A DNA stretch of 64,000 bases, from the NCBI GenBank assembly GCA_965367295.1, contig CBDUHN010000005.1:1-64000 (forward strand). The letters run 5' to 3'. The notes below the pieces were generated by a model. That model was not told the DNA's origin, did not search any database, and saw only the letters and a list, made by a program, of their open reading frames with translations. Position 1 is the first letter of the stretch; each line of letters starts with the position of its first letter. The position numbers and the translations under genes were made by a program. Below are positions 36,891 to 45,577 of this stretch, piece by piece. Source of the stretch: JAIVHA01 sp965367295 (GTDB lineage: Bacteria > Pseudomonadota > Gammaproteobacteria > DSM-19610).

Positions 36891-38093
36891 ATGGCCACCG
36901 TACACCGCAGATCGAATCCACCCGCAACGCCCTCGGCTCCCGCACCGGTAGCCGGCGCGCGCGCACGCGCGTTGCAGGAACGGATTCGGGTACTGCGCGA
37001 TCTGCTCACAGAGGCCCGCCACAACTACTCACAGGCCAATGATCGCAACCGGCATCAACTGCAGGCCGAACTGGAACGGGCTGAACGCGCCTGCCGGCAG
37101 GCGCAACGCCAGATGGTGGAACTGCGTGGCCAGGCACGCGCTGCCGGCCCGATACCGGCGGCCAGCCTCGACCGTGCCCACCCGGCCATGGAACTGCCAC
37201 CGGAAGCCCTCATTCAGCTGATCACCCCCAGCCGCCCTGCACCAGCCCCGATCAGCCGGGTGCACGACCTGAATACCGGTTTTCAGGACCTGGATCTGAA
37301 CTGGAACCGCAGTGAAGCCGCCAACACTGCGCTGGATCTGCTGCAGCAGGCCTCCGGCAGCCTGCTCGACCCTTCCCCGCACCCGCAACAAGGCACAACG
37401 GCAGCCGGTTCCGGCATCGATTTCGGCCCACTGGTGGAGGATGAGACCTTCCCGGCTGGAGAGCTGAACCCGCCACCTGTAACGGCGGCGCGAAGCGAAC
37501 GCGAAACGCCCCTCAAGACGACACCGCGACCCCAGGCACCGCATCGAACAGCGTCCACCCCACCCGTCGCCAGACCGGCGCAAAAACCGGCCGGGGTATC
37601 CACCCCTCCAGATGCAGTGCGCACCGGGGAGCCGGTACGCCGCCGCACAGCCAGAAAGACAAAACCCGTCGCCAGGGCCCGCTCCATCTTCCGACCCGCC
37701 CTGCTCGCCGGCGTGCTGCTCGGCGTGGTAACCGTGCTCGTGCTGACCCGCCTAAGCCTGGGGTCCCCGCAGGCCTCATCGCCAACACACGACACACCGG
37801 CCACCACCAACCCGCAACAGACCACGGACAGGAGCCCCTTGCCATCACCGCGCGTCGCCTGGCAGAAACAGCTGCGACAGCAGGAATTGCGCATCCGTCA
37901 GGCGGCCCATGAACGCTTCGAAACCCTGCGTGACCGGTTGCGCAGTCAGGCTGCCCCTAAGGCACCACCCCCCATGGTCGATACCCGCACCAAGCCCATC
38001 ACCCCACCTGACCCGGTTCCGCCAGACGCGCCGCCGCTCCCGGAAACCGCACTGCCACAGCCGTCGGCCAATGCCATTTCACAGTTGTTCTGA
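36891..38093 (+). CDS. Large proline-rich membrane protein of unknown function
   Basis: A 400-residue protein. A charged coiled coil covers about residues 25-85, followed by a proline-, alanine- and threonine-rich region. One membrane segment with FRPALLAGVLLGVVTVLVLT stands at about 264-283. A second basic helical stretch (WQKQLRQQELRIRQAAHERF) and a proline-rich tail follow. The ATG has AGAGGG upstream. The low-complexity sequence gives no homology signal. The gap at 36678-36890 contains no other gene. Confidence 0.6.
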   Translation: MATVHRRSNPPATPSAPAPVAGARARALQERIRVLRDLLTEARHNYSQANDRNRHQLQAELERAERACRQAQRQMVELRGQARAAGPIPAASLDRAHPAMELPPEALIQLITPSRPAPAPISRVHDLNTGFQDLDLNWNRSEAANTALDLLQQASGSLLDPSPHPQQGTTAAGSGIDFGPLVEDETFPAGELNPPPVTAARSERETPLKTTPRPQAPHRTASTPPVARPAQKPAGVSTPPDAVRTGEPVRRRTARKTKPVARARSIFRPALLAGVLLGVVTVLVLTRLSLGSPQASSPTHDTPATTNPQQTTDRSPLPSPRVAWQKQLRQQELRIRQAAHERFETLRDRLRSQAAPKAPPPMVDTRTKPITPPDPVPPDAPPLPETALPQPSANAISQLF

Positions 38094-38160
38094 ACCCGGC
38101 TTCCAGTTTGAGACAAAATGGCTTTTCCACAATAAACTCAGTCCTATGTCCGACAGGCTC

Positions 38161-38586
38161 CTAGGGCGTTGCCAGCGGCGTAACATCGAGTACACCGGCA
38201 TCCACCGGCCAGCCCGACTCATCCACCACCATCACGGTCCACTTGCCCACCAGTGCCGGCGACATGGTTTTGACCGAATAGACCCGCCAGCGATCACCGC
38301 CCACGGCAAAGGGTACCTCCGCCATCACCCGGCCTTCGTATTCCCAGCGATGACTGACCGTGCGCCCTTCCAGGCCGCGCAGCTCGGTAAAGAAATAGAC
38401 TTCGCCCGCATCGGCCGGTAGCTCGGCCAGTTCATCCACCGGCTCGCGATCCACGATGCCGGTGGTAAAGATGGCCCGTGCCACCCGTGCGTCCGGCACC
38501 GGCGAGGCCGCATCCGCGGCCAACACTGCGCTGCTGAACAACCACAACACCAGCCACCCCCATCCATACTGCCCCCGATATCCCAT
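38161..38586 (-). CDS. DUF2914 exported protein
   Basis: A 141-residue protein with a signal peptide (about 1-24) and a DUF2914 domain: VARAIFTTGIVDREPVDEL, then VYFFTELRGLEGRTVSHRW and GGDRWRVYSVKTM. The domain occurs in periplasmic proteins of unknown function. It stands alone, divergent from the porin gene. Confidence 0.8.
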   Translation of the reverse strand: MGYRGQYGWGWLVLWLFSSAVLAADAASPVPDARVARAIFTTGIVDREPVDELAELPADAGEVYFFTELRGLEGRTVSHRWEYEGRVMAEVPFAVGGDRWRVYSVKTMSPALVGKWTVMVVDESGWPVDAGVLDVTPLATP

Positions 38587-38943
38587 GCCTCTGCCTCCTT
38601 ATCCGCTGCCTCGAACCCCGCATGCTACGACCCCGCCGGCCGGGAAAACCAGCACAGGGTCACAGTTTCAAAACCCTGACCGCCATATACTCGACGCTCA
38701 ATCTTCAGGGGGTTGCATTTTGAATTTATAAGTATGTCAGAAAATTGGCTACACCCTCTCATTTTTTTATTATGAAATTATTGTACTGCTATGATTAAAA
38801 TCGATTTTATGTTTTCATAGCCGGCAGGCCCGGGGGAGGTCGTCCAGTTGCATCAAATCGTGGGACCAGGACAACACCACGCACGGCCACACTGATTAAC
38901 CGGTCAGGTAGAACAGAACTCTGGAAAATGCGAGGAATCACGT
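38587..38943. other. Long AT-rich intergenic region before the porin gene
   Basis: A 357-base gap whose first half includes an AT-rich stretch at about 38695-38820, unlike the GC-rich surroundings. It carries the sigma-70 promoter at 38745-38773 for the porin operon. I see no PHO box, sigma-54 site or gene in the remainder. Confidence 0.6.
38745..38773 (+). promoter_or_regulatory. Sigma-70 promoter of the first porin operon
   Basis: TTGGCT (38745-38750), a 17-base spacer, then TATTAT (38768-38773). The leader would be about 165 bases. Matches are four and five of six. Confidence 0.45.
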
Positions 38944-40143
38944 ATGAAAAACAGGTTACGGATCACCACCACAGCCGTGTTGCTGGCACTGGGCGCCAGC
39001 CCGGCCATGGCGATTGAAAACATCGTACTGAATGGCTTCATGACTGCCGGCGCCACCATCACCGACTCCGATACCGAGTGGTACAACGGCAATATCACCG
39101 ATGAGGTCGGCTTCGAGCAGGACAGCCGCGTCGGCCTGCAGGTATCGGCCCAGGTCAACCCGAAGATGACCATCACCGCCCAGCTGCTCGGGCGTGCCCG
39201 CGAAGATGACTACGGCGCCTTTTTCGACTGGGGCTTTGTGGGCTACACCCTCAACGAGGCCTGGGAAATCCGCGCTGGTAAGATCAAGTTCCCCACCTAC
39301 CTGATCTCCGACTACATCGAAGTAGGCTATGCCTATCCCTGGATCCGGCCGCCGCAGGAGGTGTACACCAGTAACCCGCTGACCGCGATCTCCGGGGTCG
39401 ACGCCCTGTTCCGCACCAGCGTCGGCAGTGGCGACCTGCTGATCCAGCCCTACATCGGGACCAGCCGCGGGCAGAGCACCGTGGTGCCGCAGTTTGCCCA
39501 GGAGTTCAACTATAGTGTTGACCCCAACAATGCGGCTAACCGTCCTCTTCCTGGTCTTGCCAACCCAGGGCAAGTGTCCTTCGCCGAATTCGAAGCCGAG
39601 AATCTCATCGGTATCAACACCAGCATGGCCTGGGACAACTTCTCGGTGCGTGCCGGCTACCTGTCCATCGAGGTCAGTGCCGACAGCCTGGGGGTCACCA
39701 GTAACGAGGATGCCCAGTTCTGGAGCGTCGGCGGCACCATGGATATAAACAACGTGGTCGGTTACGCCGAGTACTTCGAGCGGGAAATCGACGGCGCCGC
39801 CAACCTCGGCTTCCCGAACCAGAAGGGCTACTACGCCACACTCGGCTACCGCATGGGCAAGTGGCTGCCACACATCACCTACTCCAAACTCGATGAAAAC
39901 GGCAGCCCGGATACCTGCGGTGGAACCAATCCATTCCCCTGCGGCGAGGCGTTGAAGCAGGACTCCATCACCCTCGGCGTACGCTATGAGCTGGGGGCTG
40001 GAGCAGCCCTCAAGCTGGAAGCCCAGCACGTCAGTCCCGATGGCCGTGGCCTGTTTACCGGTTACGACATCGATTCCGGCGCCGCCATTCCTAACGTAGA
40101 CGACGCCATGATCTACAGCGTCGCCATCGACGTTGTGTTTTAA
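38944..40143 (+). CDS. Outer-membrane porin-like beta barrel
   Basis: A 399-residue exported protein. A signal peptide of 24 residues is followed by alternating beta strands and a terminal phenylalanine (VAIDVVF) needed for outer-membrane assembly. An N-terminal loop has SDTEWYNGNITDEVGFEQDS, and the barrel resembles phosphate- or carboxylate-selective and TonB-independent porins only in general shape. GAGG is upstream of the ATG. It is followed by a small PstS-like protein, and the pair recurs at 50453-52027, implying a shared envelope function. Confidence 0.78.
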   Translation: MKNRLRITTTAVLLALGASPAMAIENIVLNGFMTAGATITDSDTEWYNGNITDEVGFEQDSRVGLQVSAQVNPKMTITAQLLGRAREDDYGAFFDWGFVGYTLNEAWEIRAGKIKFPTYLISDYIEVGYAYPWIRPPQEVYTSNPLTAISGVDALFRTSVGSGDLLIQPYIGTSRGQSTVVPQFAQEFNYSVDPNNAANRPLPGLANPGQVSFAEFEAENLIGINTSMAWDNFSVRAGYLSIEVSADSLGVTSNEDAQFWSVGGTMDINNVVGYAEYFEREIDGAANLGFPNQKGYYATLGYRMGKWLPHITYSKLDENGSPDTCGGTNPFPCGEALKQDSITLGVRYELGAGAALKLEAQHVSPDGRGLFTGYDIDSGAAIPNVDDAMIYSVAIDVVF

Positions 40144-40158
40144 GGGGGGCTGCCGATC

Positions 40159-40596
40159 ATGAAAATCATACGCAACATCACAATCCGCACGGCGCTCGCC
40201 GCCAGCCTGCTGGTCGGCGCCACCGCCGCCCAGGCGGAACTGGCCATCATCGCCCATCCCAGCAATCCACTGAACAGCATCGACCAGGCGGAAGTGGAAC
40301 GGCTCTACATGGGTAAATCCCGCTCCTTTCCCGGTGGCGGCACCGTGAAACCCGTGGATCAGGTGCAGGGGAATCCCATGCGCGAAAAATTCTTCAGCGC
40401 GGTGCTGGAGAAGACCGAGGCCCAGGTCACGGGCTACTGGTCACGCCGCATGTTCTCCGGCAAGGGCAAACCGCCGGAAACCCTGGCCGATGACCTTGCG
40501 GTCAAGGCCCGGGTAGCCAGCGATCCGAGCAGTATCGGCTATGTCAGCGATGACACCGTCGACAGTTCGGTGAAGGTGCTGCTGCTGGTGCCCTGA
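40159..40596 (+). CDS. Small PstS-like periplasmic protein, copy A
   Basis: A 145-residue exported protein with a 27-residue signal peptide and a single lobe of the PBP-like (phosphate-binding PstS) fold: IIAHPSNPLNSID, then LYMGKSRSFPGGG and YWSRRMFSGKGKPPETL, ending with SSIGYVSDD. It lacks the second lobe of a full substrate-binding protein. No transport permease is nearby. AAGGGG precedes the ATG, 15 bases after the porin stop. It probably acts with the porin in the envelope. Confidence 0.78.
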   Translation: MKIIRNITIRTALAASLLVGATAAQAELAIIAHPSNPLNSIDQAEVERLYMGKSRSFPGGGTVKPVDQVQGNPMREKFFSAVLEKTEAQVTGYWSRRMFSGKGKPPETLADDLAVKARVASDPSSIGYVSDDTVDSSVKVLLLVP

Positions 40597-40615
40597 ACCC
40601 GAAACGGGTGACAAC

Positions 40616-40648
40616 AAAAAAGCCCGGCCAGATGGCCGGGCTTTTTTT
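40616..40648. terminator. Bidirectional intrinsic terminator
   Basis: AAAAAAGCCCGGCC-AGAT-GGCCGGGCTTTTTTT is a near-perfect stem with T-runs on both strands. It ends the porin/PstS-like transcript, and also lies after the convergent gene ending at 40722. Confidence 0.92.
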
Positions 40649-40721
40649 ATGGCGATCCGATCAACCTCGGACCTGAAACGACGCTCCTGCAGGTCCGAAT
40701 GAACTCGGACCTGCAGAAATC

Positions 40722-41693
40722 CTAGCGGCAGGTGGACAGGAATTTCGCCGAAGGCCCCTTACAGGGATCAGGACTGAACTCGACCTCCGCATCGGCTGCC
40801 TCCTGCACCGCCTTCACCCCACCGGGCCGGGCCTGGCGAAAGACATCGGTTTTCCCCGCCGCATCCTGCTCACTCGCCGCGGCCTCGGGAATCGCCACTG
40901 CGGGGGCTTCTACATCCGAGGGGGCTGCAACCGGTAACGAAACCGGACTAGCCGGCTCGGCAACCGCCTGCTCTGCCGCCAGGGCTGCCTGGCGGGCACG
41001 CTCCGCTGCTTCCGCTTCCGCCGCCGCAAGCCGCTCCTGTTCCTGGCGCGCAGCCAGTTCGGCCTGACGTGCCTGTTCCGCGGCCAATGCGGCCTGTTTC
41101 TCACGTTCGCGCTGGGCAGCGAGTGCCTGCTGGCGGGCGCGCTCCTGCTCTTCAGCCCGCGCCGCCGCGGCCCTGCGCACCCGGGCCTGCTGCGCCTCCA
41201 GGGCCTGGCGCTGCGCCTCTTCCTGCGCCGCCGCGAGCGCCGCCGCCTGCTCTTCGGCCTGCTGCCGAGCCAGCTCCGCCTCCTGCTGACGCTGCGCCGC
41301 CTGCTGTGCCTCCAGGGCTGCACGATGTTCGCGCGCCTGGCGGGCCGCATCCTCGGCCGCCTTCACCCGCTCCCTGGCCTGGCGGGCCGCCTCGAGTGCT
41401 ACGGAATTCCGGGGTTCGGATACCACGTGCTTTTCCGCCACCGGCTCGGGTTCCCGCACCTCTACAGGCGCATCCCCGCCACTGACCAGCATCCAGATCA
41501 CTGCCACGCCCAGGATCGCTCCGATCCCGATAAACAGCGGCTTCAGGCTCATCGGGTTTTCGGGCGGCGCTTCCGGGGTCGCAGCCAGCATTTCCGATTT
41601 CGCGGCCCGCAGGCGTTCACTGACAATGGCGGCACGCTCTGCCCGGTCACTACCCGCGGCGTGCGTATCCTTCTGGTTGACTTCATCGACCAT
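40722..41693 (-). CDS. Bitopic membrane protein with periplasmic coiled coil and Cys tail
   Basis: A 323-residue protein. A 51-residue cytoplasmic part precedes one membrane segment at about residues 52-70. A long glutamine- and alanine-rich coiled coil follows (about 95-240), then a linker and the C-terminal end DPCKGPSAKFLSTCR. This end is shared with the ATPase at 62016. The ATG at 41693 has AGGAGC six bases upstream, favoured over earlier in-frame codons. It resembles TolA-type bridging proteins in topology only. Role unknown. Confidence 0.72.
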   Translation of the reverse strand: MVDEVNQKDTHAAGSDRAERAAIVSERLRAAKSEMLAATPEAPPENPMSLKPLFIGIGAILGVAVIWMLVSGGDAPVEVREPEPVAEKHVVSEPRNSVALEAARQARERVKAAEDAARQAREHRAALEAQQAAQRQQEAELARQQAEEQAAALAAAQEEAQRQALEAQQARVRRAAAARAEEQERARQQALAAQREREKQAALAAEQARQAELAARQEQERLAAAEAEAAERARQAALAAEQAVAEPASPVSLPVAAPSDVEAPAVAIPEAAASEQDAAGKTDVFRQARPGGVKAVQEAADAEVEFSPDPCKGPSAKFLSTCR

Positions 41694-41871
41694 GAGCTTG
41701 CTCCTGTTTCCGGTCCCGACCGTTGGCTTCCCTGCAGCATCTGGGTCAGACAGGGAGGCATCTTGCGTCAGCGTAATACCCTGTGGCAATGCCCGGCGCG
41801 GTTACGGTATATCTGCAATACCATCGGCCTGCCGACCCATGTCTTGAGGGCCTGCGCCGCAACCGCCCGCT

Positions 41872-42957
41872 TCAGGGCAGGCAACGGTGCGGCAATGCCA
41901 GGTACTGGCGGGAACGCATCTCGGCCAGGCGGCTGGCCGTGCGTGCGAACAACCCGCCGAGGCGGCCGCTACGATACAGGCTGTCGGGCTCGGCAGCGGC
42001 GCTGATCACCAGCTTGACCTGGTGATCATAGAGGGCATCGATGAGATGAATGAAGCGCCGGGCCGCCTCATCGTCCGCCTCCCCGAAGACCGGCACGTCC
42101 TCGATCAGCAGGGTATGGAACAGTTGCGCCAGCTCCAGATAATCCCGTGTCGAGCAGGGTCGGCGACAAAGCTCCACAAAGCCGAACCAGGCCACCCCCT
42201 CGGCAAGGATACGTGCCGGAATGCTCCGGCCATTGACCGGCAGCAGTGCATCGCGCCGCACCTGCCGCGGCGCCAGCTCCTGCAGATGACGGTTCAGCCA
42301 GTGCGTCCCCTCGCCATCGACCGCGACCCGGTAAGTGCCGCTGCGCTCCAGGGTGCGGGTACGGTAATCGGTTTGGGCATCCAGCTGCACCTGCTCGAGA
42401 TGCTGTTTGATGCGTTCGATCGCCAGCAGAAAACGGTCGCGCTGCAGGCCATCCTGGTAGAGTCGGTCCGGTTCGATGTTGGAGGTGGTCACCAGAGTGA
42501 TGCCCTGCTCGAACATCGCCTTGAGCAGCCCGTCGAGCAGCATGGCATCGGCAATGTCATAGACATGAAATTCATCCAGGCACAGCACCCGCACCTCGGC
42601 AGCCAGCTGGCGGGCGATGATCACCAGCGGATTGGGCGTCTTGGGCAATTCACCCAACTGCCTGTGTACGGCCAGCATGAAACGGTGAAAATGAATACGG
42701 CGCTTCTCATGGAATGGCAGGCAATCGAAGAAACTGTCCACCAGATAGGTCTTGCCACGTCCCGGTCCACCCCACAGATACAGGCCGCGCGGCGCGCGGC
42801 GCCGTCCCAGCCATCCGCTCCACCAGGAACGGCCGCAACGGCCCAGCAACAGTTCCTCGTAGAGACGCTGGGTGTGTTCCACCGCCCGCTCCTGCGCCGG
42901 GTCATGGAGAAAACCGTCCTTGCGCAGGTCGGCCTGGTAACGAACCCTGGGGGTCAT
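41872..42957 (-). CDS. zapE: ZapE-family ATPase (cell division)
   Basis: A 361-residue AFG1/ZapE AAA-like ATPase. The Walker A motif is LWGGPGRGKTYLVD near residue 73, and Walker B is VLCLDEFHVYDIAD near 133. ZapE binds FtsZ in E. coli and tunes the Z-ring. The ATG at 42957 fits the family N-terminus; a longer frame adds an arginine/cysteine-rich segment unlikely to be translated. Confidence 0.92.
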   Translation of the reverse strand: MTPRVRYQADLRKDGFLHDPAQERAVEHTQRLYEELLLGRCGRSWWSGWLGRRRAPRGLYLWGGPGRGKTYLVDSFFDCLPFHEKRRIHFHRFMLAVHRQLGELPKTPNPLVIIARQLAAEVRVLCLDEFHVYDIADAMLLDGLLKAMFEQGITLVTTSNIEPDRLYQDGLQRDRFLLAIERIKQHLEQVQLDAQTDYRTRTLERSGTYRVAVDGEGTHWLNRHLQELAPRQVRRDALLPVNGRSIPARILAEGVAWFGFVELCRRPCSTRDYLELAQLFHTLLIEDVPVFGEADDEAARRFIHLIDALYDHQVKLVISAAAEPDSLYRSGRLGGLFARTASRLAEMRSRQYLALPHRCLP

Positions 42958-43018
42958 TGGCCACCACCGGCAAAACAGGGGGGACGGCAGGAATGCAGTG
43001 TAGCGGCAGCGCGGTGAA

Positions 43019-43336
43019 TCACGATGATGGCGTGTCGTCCTTGCGGGGTATCTGCATATAGAACCCCTCGGTTTTGAGTCTCTGCTGCAGCGCCGGGTCA
43101 TCGCCTTCCTTGGGCGGCATCTGCAGGTAGAAGCCCTGTTCGCGCAGCTGTTTACGCACCTGCTCGGCATCCGCGCGGGCCAGCACCCGGTCCGGCGTCA
43201 GTTCCAGTGCCATCACCTGTTCCAGCGGCCCCAATAGCGCCAGCAACGGCGCGGGCACCCGGCTGAAATCACCTTCCCGCTCGAGGTACAGATAGGTATC
43301 GGCCTTTTTGCGGCCTTTATAAATCACGCAGTGCAT
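43019..43336 (-). CDS. YcgL-domain protein
   Basis: A 105-residue protein with CVIYKGRKKADTYLYL at the start and GFYLQMPPKE, the C-terminal YcgL feature. Function unknown, gammaproteobacterial family. It ends 61 bases before zapE begins, on the same strand. Confidence 0.88.
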   Translation of the reverse strand: MHCVIYKGRKKADTYLYLEREGDFSRVPAPLLALLGPLEQVMALELTPDRVLARADAEQVRKQLREQGFYLQMPPKEGDDPALQQRLKTEGFYMQIPRKDDTPSS

Positions 43337-43457
43337 GGCTGGAATCCGTTGTGCTTGTCTGGCTCGGGAACGGGCGACGGGCATGGCAACTCCACCTGAC
43401 GCATCCGCCCCGGTCCGTTAGAATACGGGTCCGATTCTACCCAACTTTGCGAGACTC

Positions 43458-43853
43458 ATGGCTGATTCCGATTGTCTGTTCTGCCAACCCTGCGAACCCG
43501 TGCTCGGCAACGACCTGGTTTTCGCCCGCTTTGACGACTTCCCGGTCAGCCCCGGCCATATGCTGCTGATCCCCCGCCGCCACGTGGCGAATTACTTCGA
43601 TATGACTGCAGCGGAAAAACAGGCCATGTGGTCCCTGCTCGACGCGGCCAAGGAACTGATCGACCAGCAGCACCAGCCCGGCGGCTATAACGTCGGCATC
43701 AACTGCGGCCCGGTGGCGGGGCAATCGGTGCTACATGTGCACCTGCACCTCATCCCACGCTATGCCGGCGACGTGCCCGACCCACGCGGCGGGGTACGCG
43801 GTGTCATCCCGGCCAAACAGAAATATCACGACCAGGTAAAGGCCAGAACCTGA
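43458..43853 (+). CDS. HIT-family nucleotide hydrolase
   Basis: A 131-residue protein with the histidine triad in LHVHLHLIPRY near residue 94, and a preceding CxxC (CLFCQPC) that may bind zinc. HIT proteins cleave nucleotide phosphoramidates or dinucleoside polyphosphates. It precedes xthA by 21 bases and is probably cotranscribed with it. Confidence 0.88.
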   Translation: MADSDCLFCQPCEPVLGNDLVFARFDDFPVSPGHMLLIPRRHVANYFDMTAAEKQAMWSLLDAAKELIDQQHQPGGYNVGINCGPVAGQSVLHVHLHLIPRYAGDVPDPRGGVRGVIPAKQKYHDQVKART

Positions 43854-43874
43854 GTCTGCGGAGCAGCCAATCCC

Positions 43875-44690
43875 ATGAAAATGATTTCCTTCAACACCAA
43901 CGGCATTCGCGCCCGCCCCCACCAGCTGCAGGCACTGGTGGAACGCCATGCACCGGACGTGATCGGCATCCAGGAAACCAAGTGCCAGGATGTCGACTTC
44001 CCCATTGCCATGATCGGGGAACTCGGTTACCAGGCCCATTTTCACGGCCAGAAAAGCCACTATGGGGTGGCGCTGCTGTCGAAACAGACGCCGTTGCAGG
44101 TCAGCAAGGGTTACCCCTTCGATGGCGAGGACTCCCAGCGTCGCCTGATCACCGGAGTGTATACCAGCCCGAAAGGAGAAACGGTCACGGTCATCAACGG
44201 CTACTTCCCGCAGGGCGACAGCCGTGAACACGAATGGAAATTCCCCGCCAAGCAGAAATTCTACGCCGACCTGCTGCACTATCTGCAGGAGCATTTCGAT
44301 CCCGCGCAGCACCTGGTCGTCATGGGGGATTTCAACATCGCTCCGCTGGACCTCGATATCGGCATTGGCGACGATAACGCCAAACGCTGGCTCAGGACCG
44401 GCAAATGCAGCTTCCTGCCGGAGGAACGGGAATGGATGCAACATATCACCGACTGGGGCCTCGGCGACACCTTCCGCCAGCTGCATCCCGAGGTGAATGA
44501 TCGATTCAGCTGGTTCGATTACCGCAGCCGCGGCTTTGAGCGCGAACCCCGCCGTGGTCTGCGTATCGACGGCGTGCTGGCCACCACCTCACTGCAACAG
44601 CGCTGCACCGCAGCCGGTATCGACTACGACATCCGTGCCATGGAGAAACCATCGGATCATTGTCCGGTGTGGGCGGAGTTTGATGTGTAG
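43875..44690 (+). CDS. xthA: Exodeoxyribonuclease III
   Basis: A 271-residue endonuclease/exonuclease/phosphatase-fold repair enzyme that cuts at abasic sites and trims 3' ends. Key motifs are NTNGIRARPHQ near residue 7, IQETKCQD near 32, GDFNIAPLD near 151 and SDHCPVWAEF at the end. Length is typical. A terminator follows. A decayed piece of a second xthA 3' end lies at 45578-45703, beyond the PEP-CTERM gene. Confidence 0.94.
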   Translation: MKMISFNTNGIRARPHQLQALVERHAPDVIGIQETKCQDVDFPIAMIGELGYQAHFHGQKSHYGVALLSKQTPLQVSKGYPFDGEDSQRRLITGVYTSPKGETVTVINGYFPQGDSREHEWKFPAKQKFYADLLHYLQEHFDPAQHLVVMGDFNIAPLDLDIGIGDDNAKRWLRTGKCSFLPEEREWMQHITDWGLGDTFRQLHPEVNDRFSWFDYRSRGFEREPRRGLRIDGVLATTSLQQRCTAAGIDYDIRAMEKPSDHCPVWAEFDV

Positions 44691-44730
44691 GGTCCGGCTG
44701 GCACCCAGGCCGCGCCGTTGACGCCCCAGC

Positions 44731-44767
44731 AACAAAAACCCCGGCACTTCGGCCGGGGTTTTTGTTT
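44731..44767. terminator. Bidirectional intrinsic terminator
   Basis: ACAAAAACCCCGGC-CACTTCG-GCCGGGGTTTTTGT gives a perfect stem with T-runs on both strands. It ends HIT-xthA on the plus strand and the PEP-CTERM gene on the minus strand. Confidence 0.93.
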
Positions 44768-44788
44768 CCAGTGTTACTTGCGCAGGGA

Positions 44789-45391
44789 TTACGCGTTCTG
44801 CTTCCTGCGACGTGCAAAGCCAAGACCGGCGAAACCCAGGCTCAGCAAGGCCAGCGTGCCGGGCTCCGGTACGGTGCCCTGGGTAGCCTCATTCAGGGCA
44901 AGATTGTCCAGCACGAAGCCGCCCTCACCACCAATCCCGTCGAACACGATACGGTCCACGGTACCCAGCGCGGCACCCAGCAGGTTGGTGTAGCCGGAGC
45001 CGAGAGATGCCAGGGAAACGATGCCCGTGGAAATATTGTTCAGAAAGCCTTCGATCTGAATGCCCACCGCCGGCAAATTGCCAAGCGCGCTCCCAACGTC
45101 CACCGAGGTGAGCGAAAACAGGCTTGCAGTGGCGTCCTCGACGAAGATACGGGTATTGCGGTCGTTCAACAGAATGCCGGTGCCATTATTGGGCAGGCTG
45201 TATTGCGTACTGGTGATTTCATGGAAATGCTGCTCGTCACCGGCAACGTTGCCGATCAGAAAGCCGCTGCGGGTGATGGGTGCGTTATAGATCGTGTTCG
45301 AGAAACCCTCGAAGGTGATCATGACTGCCTGGGCCTGGCCCGCAGCCAGCATCACGGCCAGGGTCGTTACAATCTTGCTTATGACTTTCAT
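44789..45391 (-). CDS. PEP-CTERM sorting-domain protein
   Basis: A 200-residue exported protein with a 22-residue signal peptide and the sorting signal VPEPGTLALLSLGFAGLGFARRRKQ at the C-terminus: a PEP motif, a membrane segment and an arginine cluster. It is cleaved by an exosortase, which is not in this window, and then exported to the surface with exopolysaccharide. The middle has a beta-rich repetitive look (GGEGGFVLDNLAL). The ATG at 45391 is followed by a canonical signal peptide. Upstream is a sigma-54 site, as known for PEP-CTERM genes. Confidence 0.9.
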   Translation of the reverse strand: MKVISKIVTTLAVMLAAGQAQAVMITFEGFSNTIYNAPITRSGFLIGNVAGDEQHFHEITSTQYSLPNNGTGILLNDRNTRIFVEDATASLFSLTSVDVGSALGNLPAVGIQIEGFLNNISTGIVSLASLGSGYTNLLGAALGTVDRIVFDGIGGEGGFVLDNLALNEATQGTVPEPGTLALLSLGFAGLGFARRRKQNA

Positions 45392-45439
45392 TGTATTGCC
45401 TCGCATTATTATTGCCTGAGTTATGTGCATCACAGGACA

Positions 45440-45455
45440 GGCAATATCCAAGCCA
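45440..45455 (-). promoter_or_regulatory. Sigma-54 (-24/-12) promoter of the PEP-CTERM gene
   Basis: Minus strand TGGCTTGGATATTGCC matches TGGCACG-N4-TTGC at all positions except two in the -24 block. The GG and GC pairs have the right spacing. The start would be near 45430, about 39 bases before the ATG. PEP-CTERM genes are known to be driven by RpoN with an NtrC-type regulator (PrsR) in some bacteria. Confidence 0.6.
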
Positions 45456-45577
45456 ATACTTTTTAATAATTGAAATATATAATTATTTTTGAAATTCTAT
45501 TTCTGGAAAAATCTTTATTGTAAATTTAATCGACACCTGTAGACGCCACCCGAATCCATTCTGACCCGCCGGCGGCG

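Noticed and set aside
41069..41485. Proline-rich plus-strand frame opposite the coiled-coil membrane protein
   Set aside because: It is the shadow of repeated GCN/CGN codons; composition is not protein-like.
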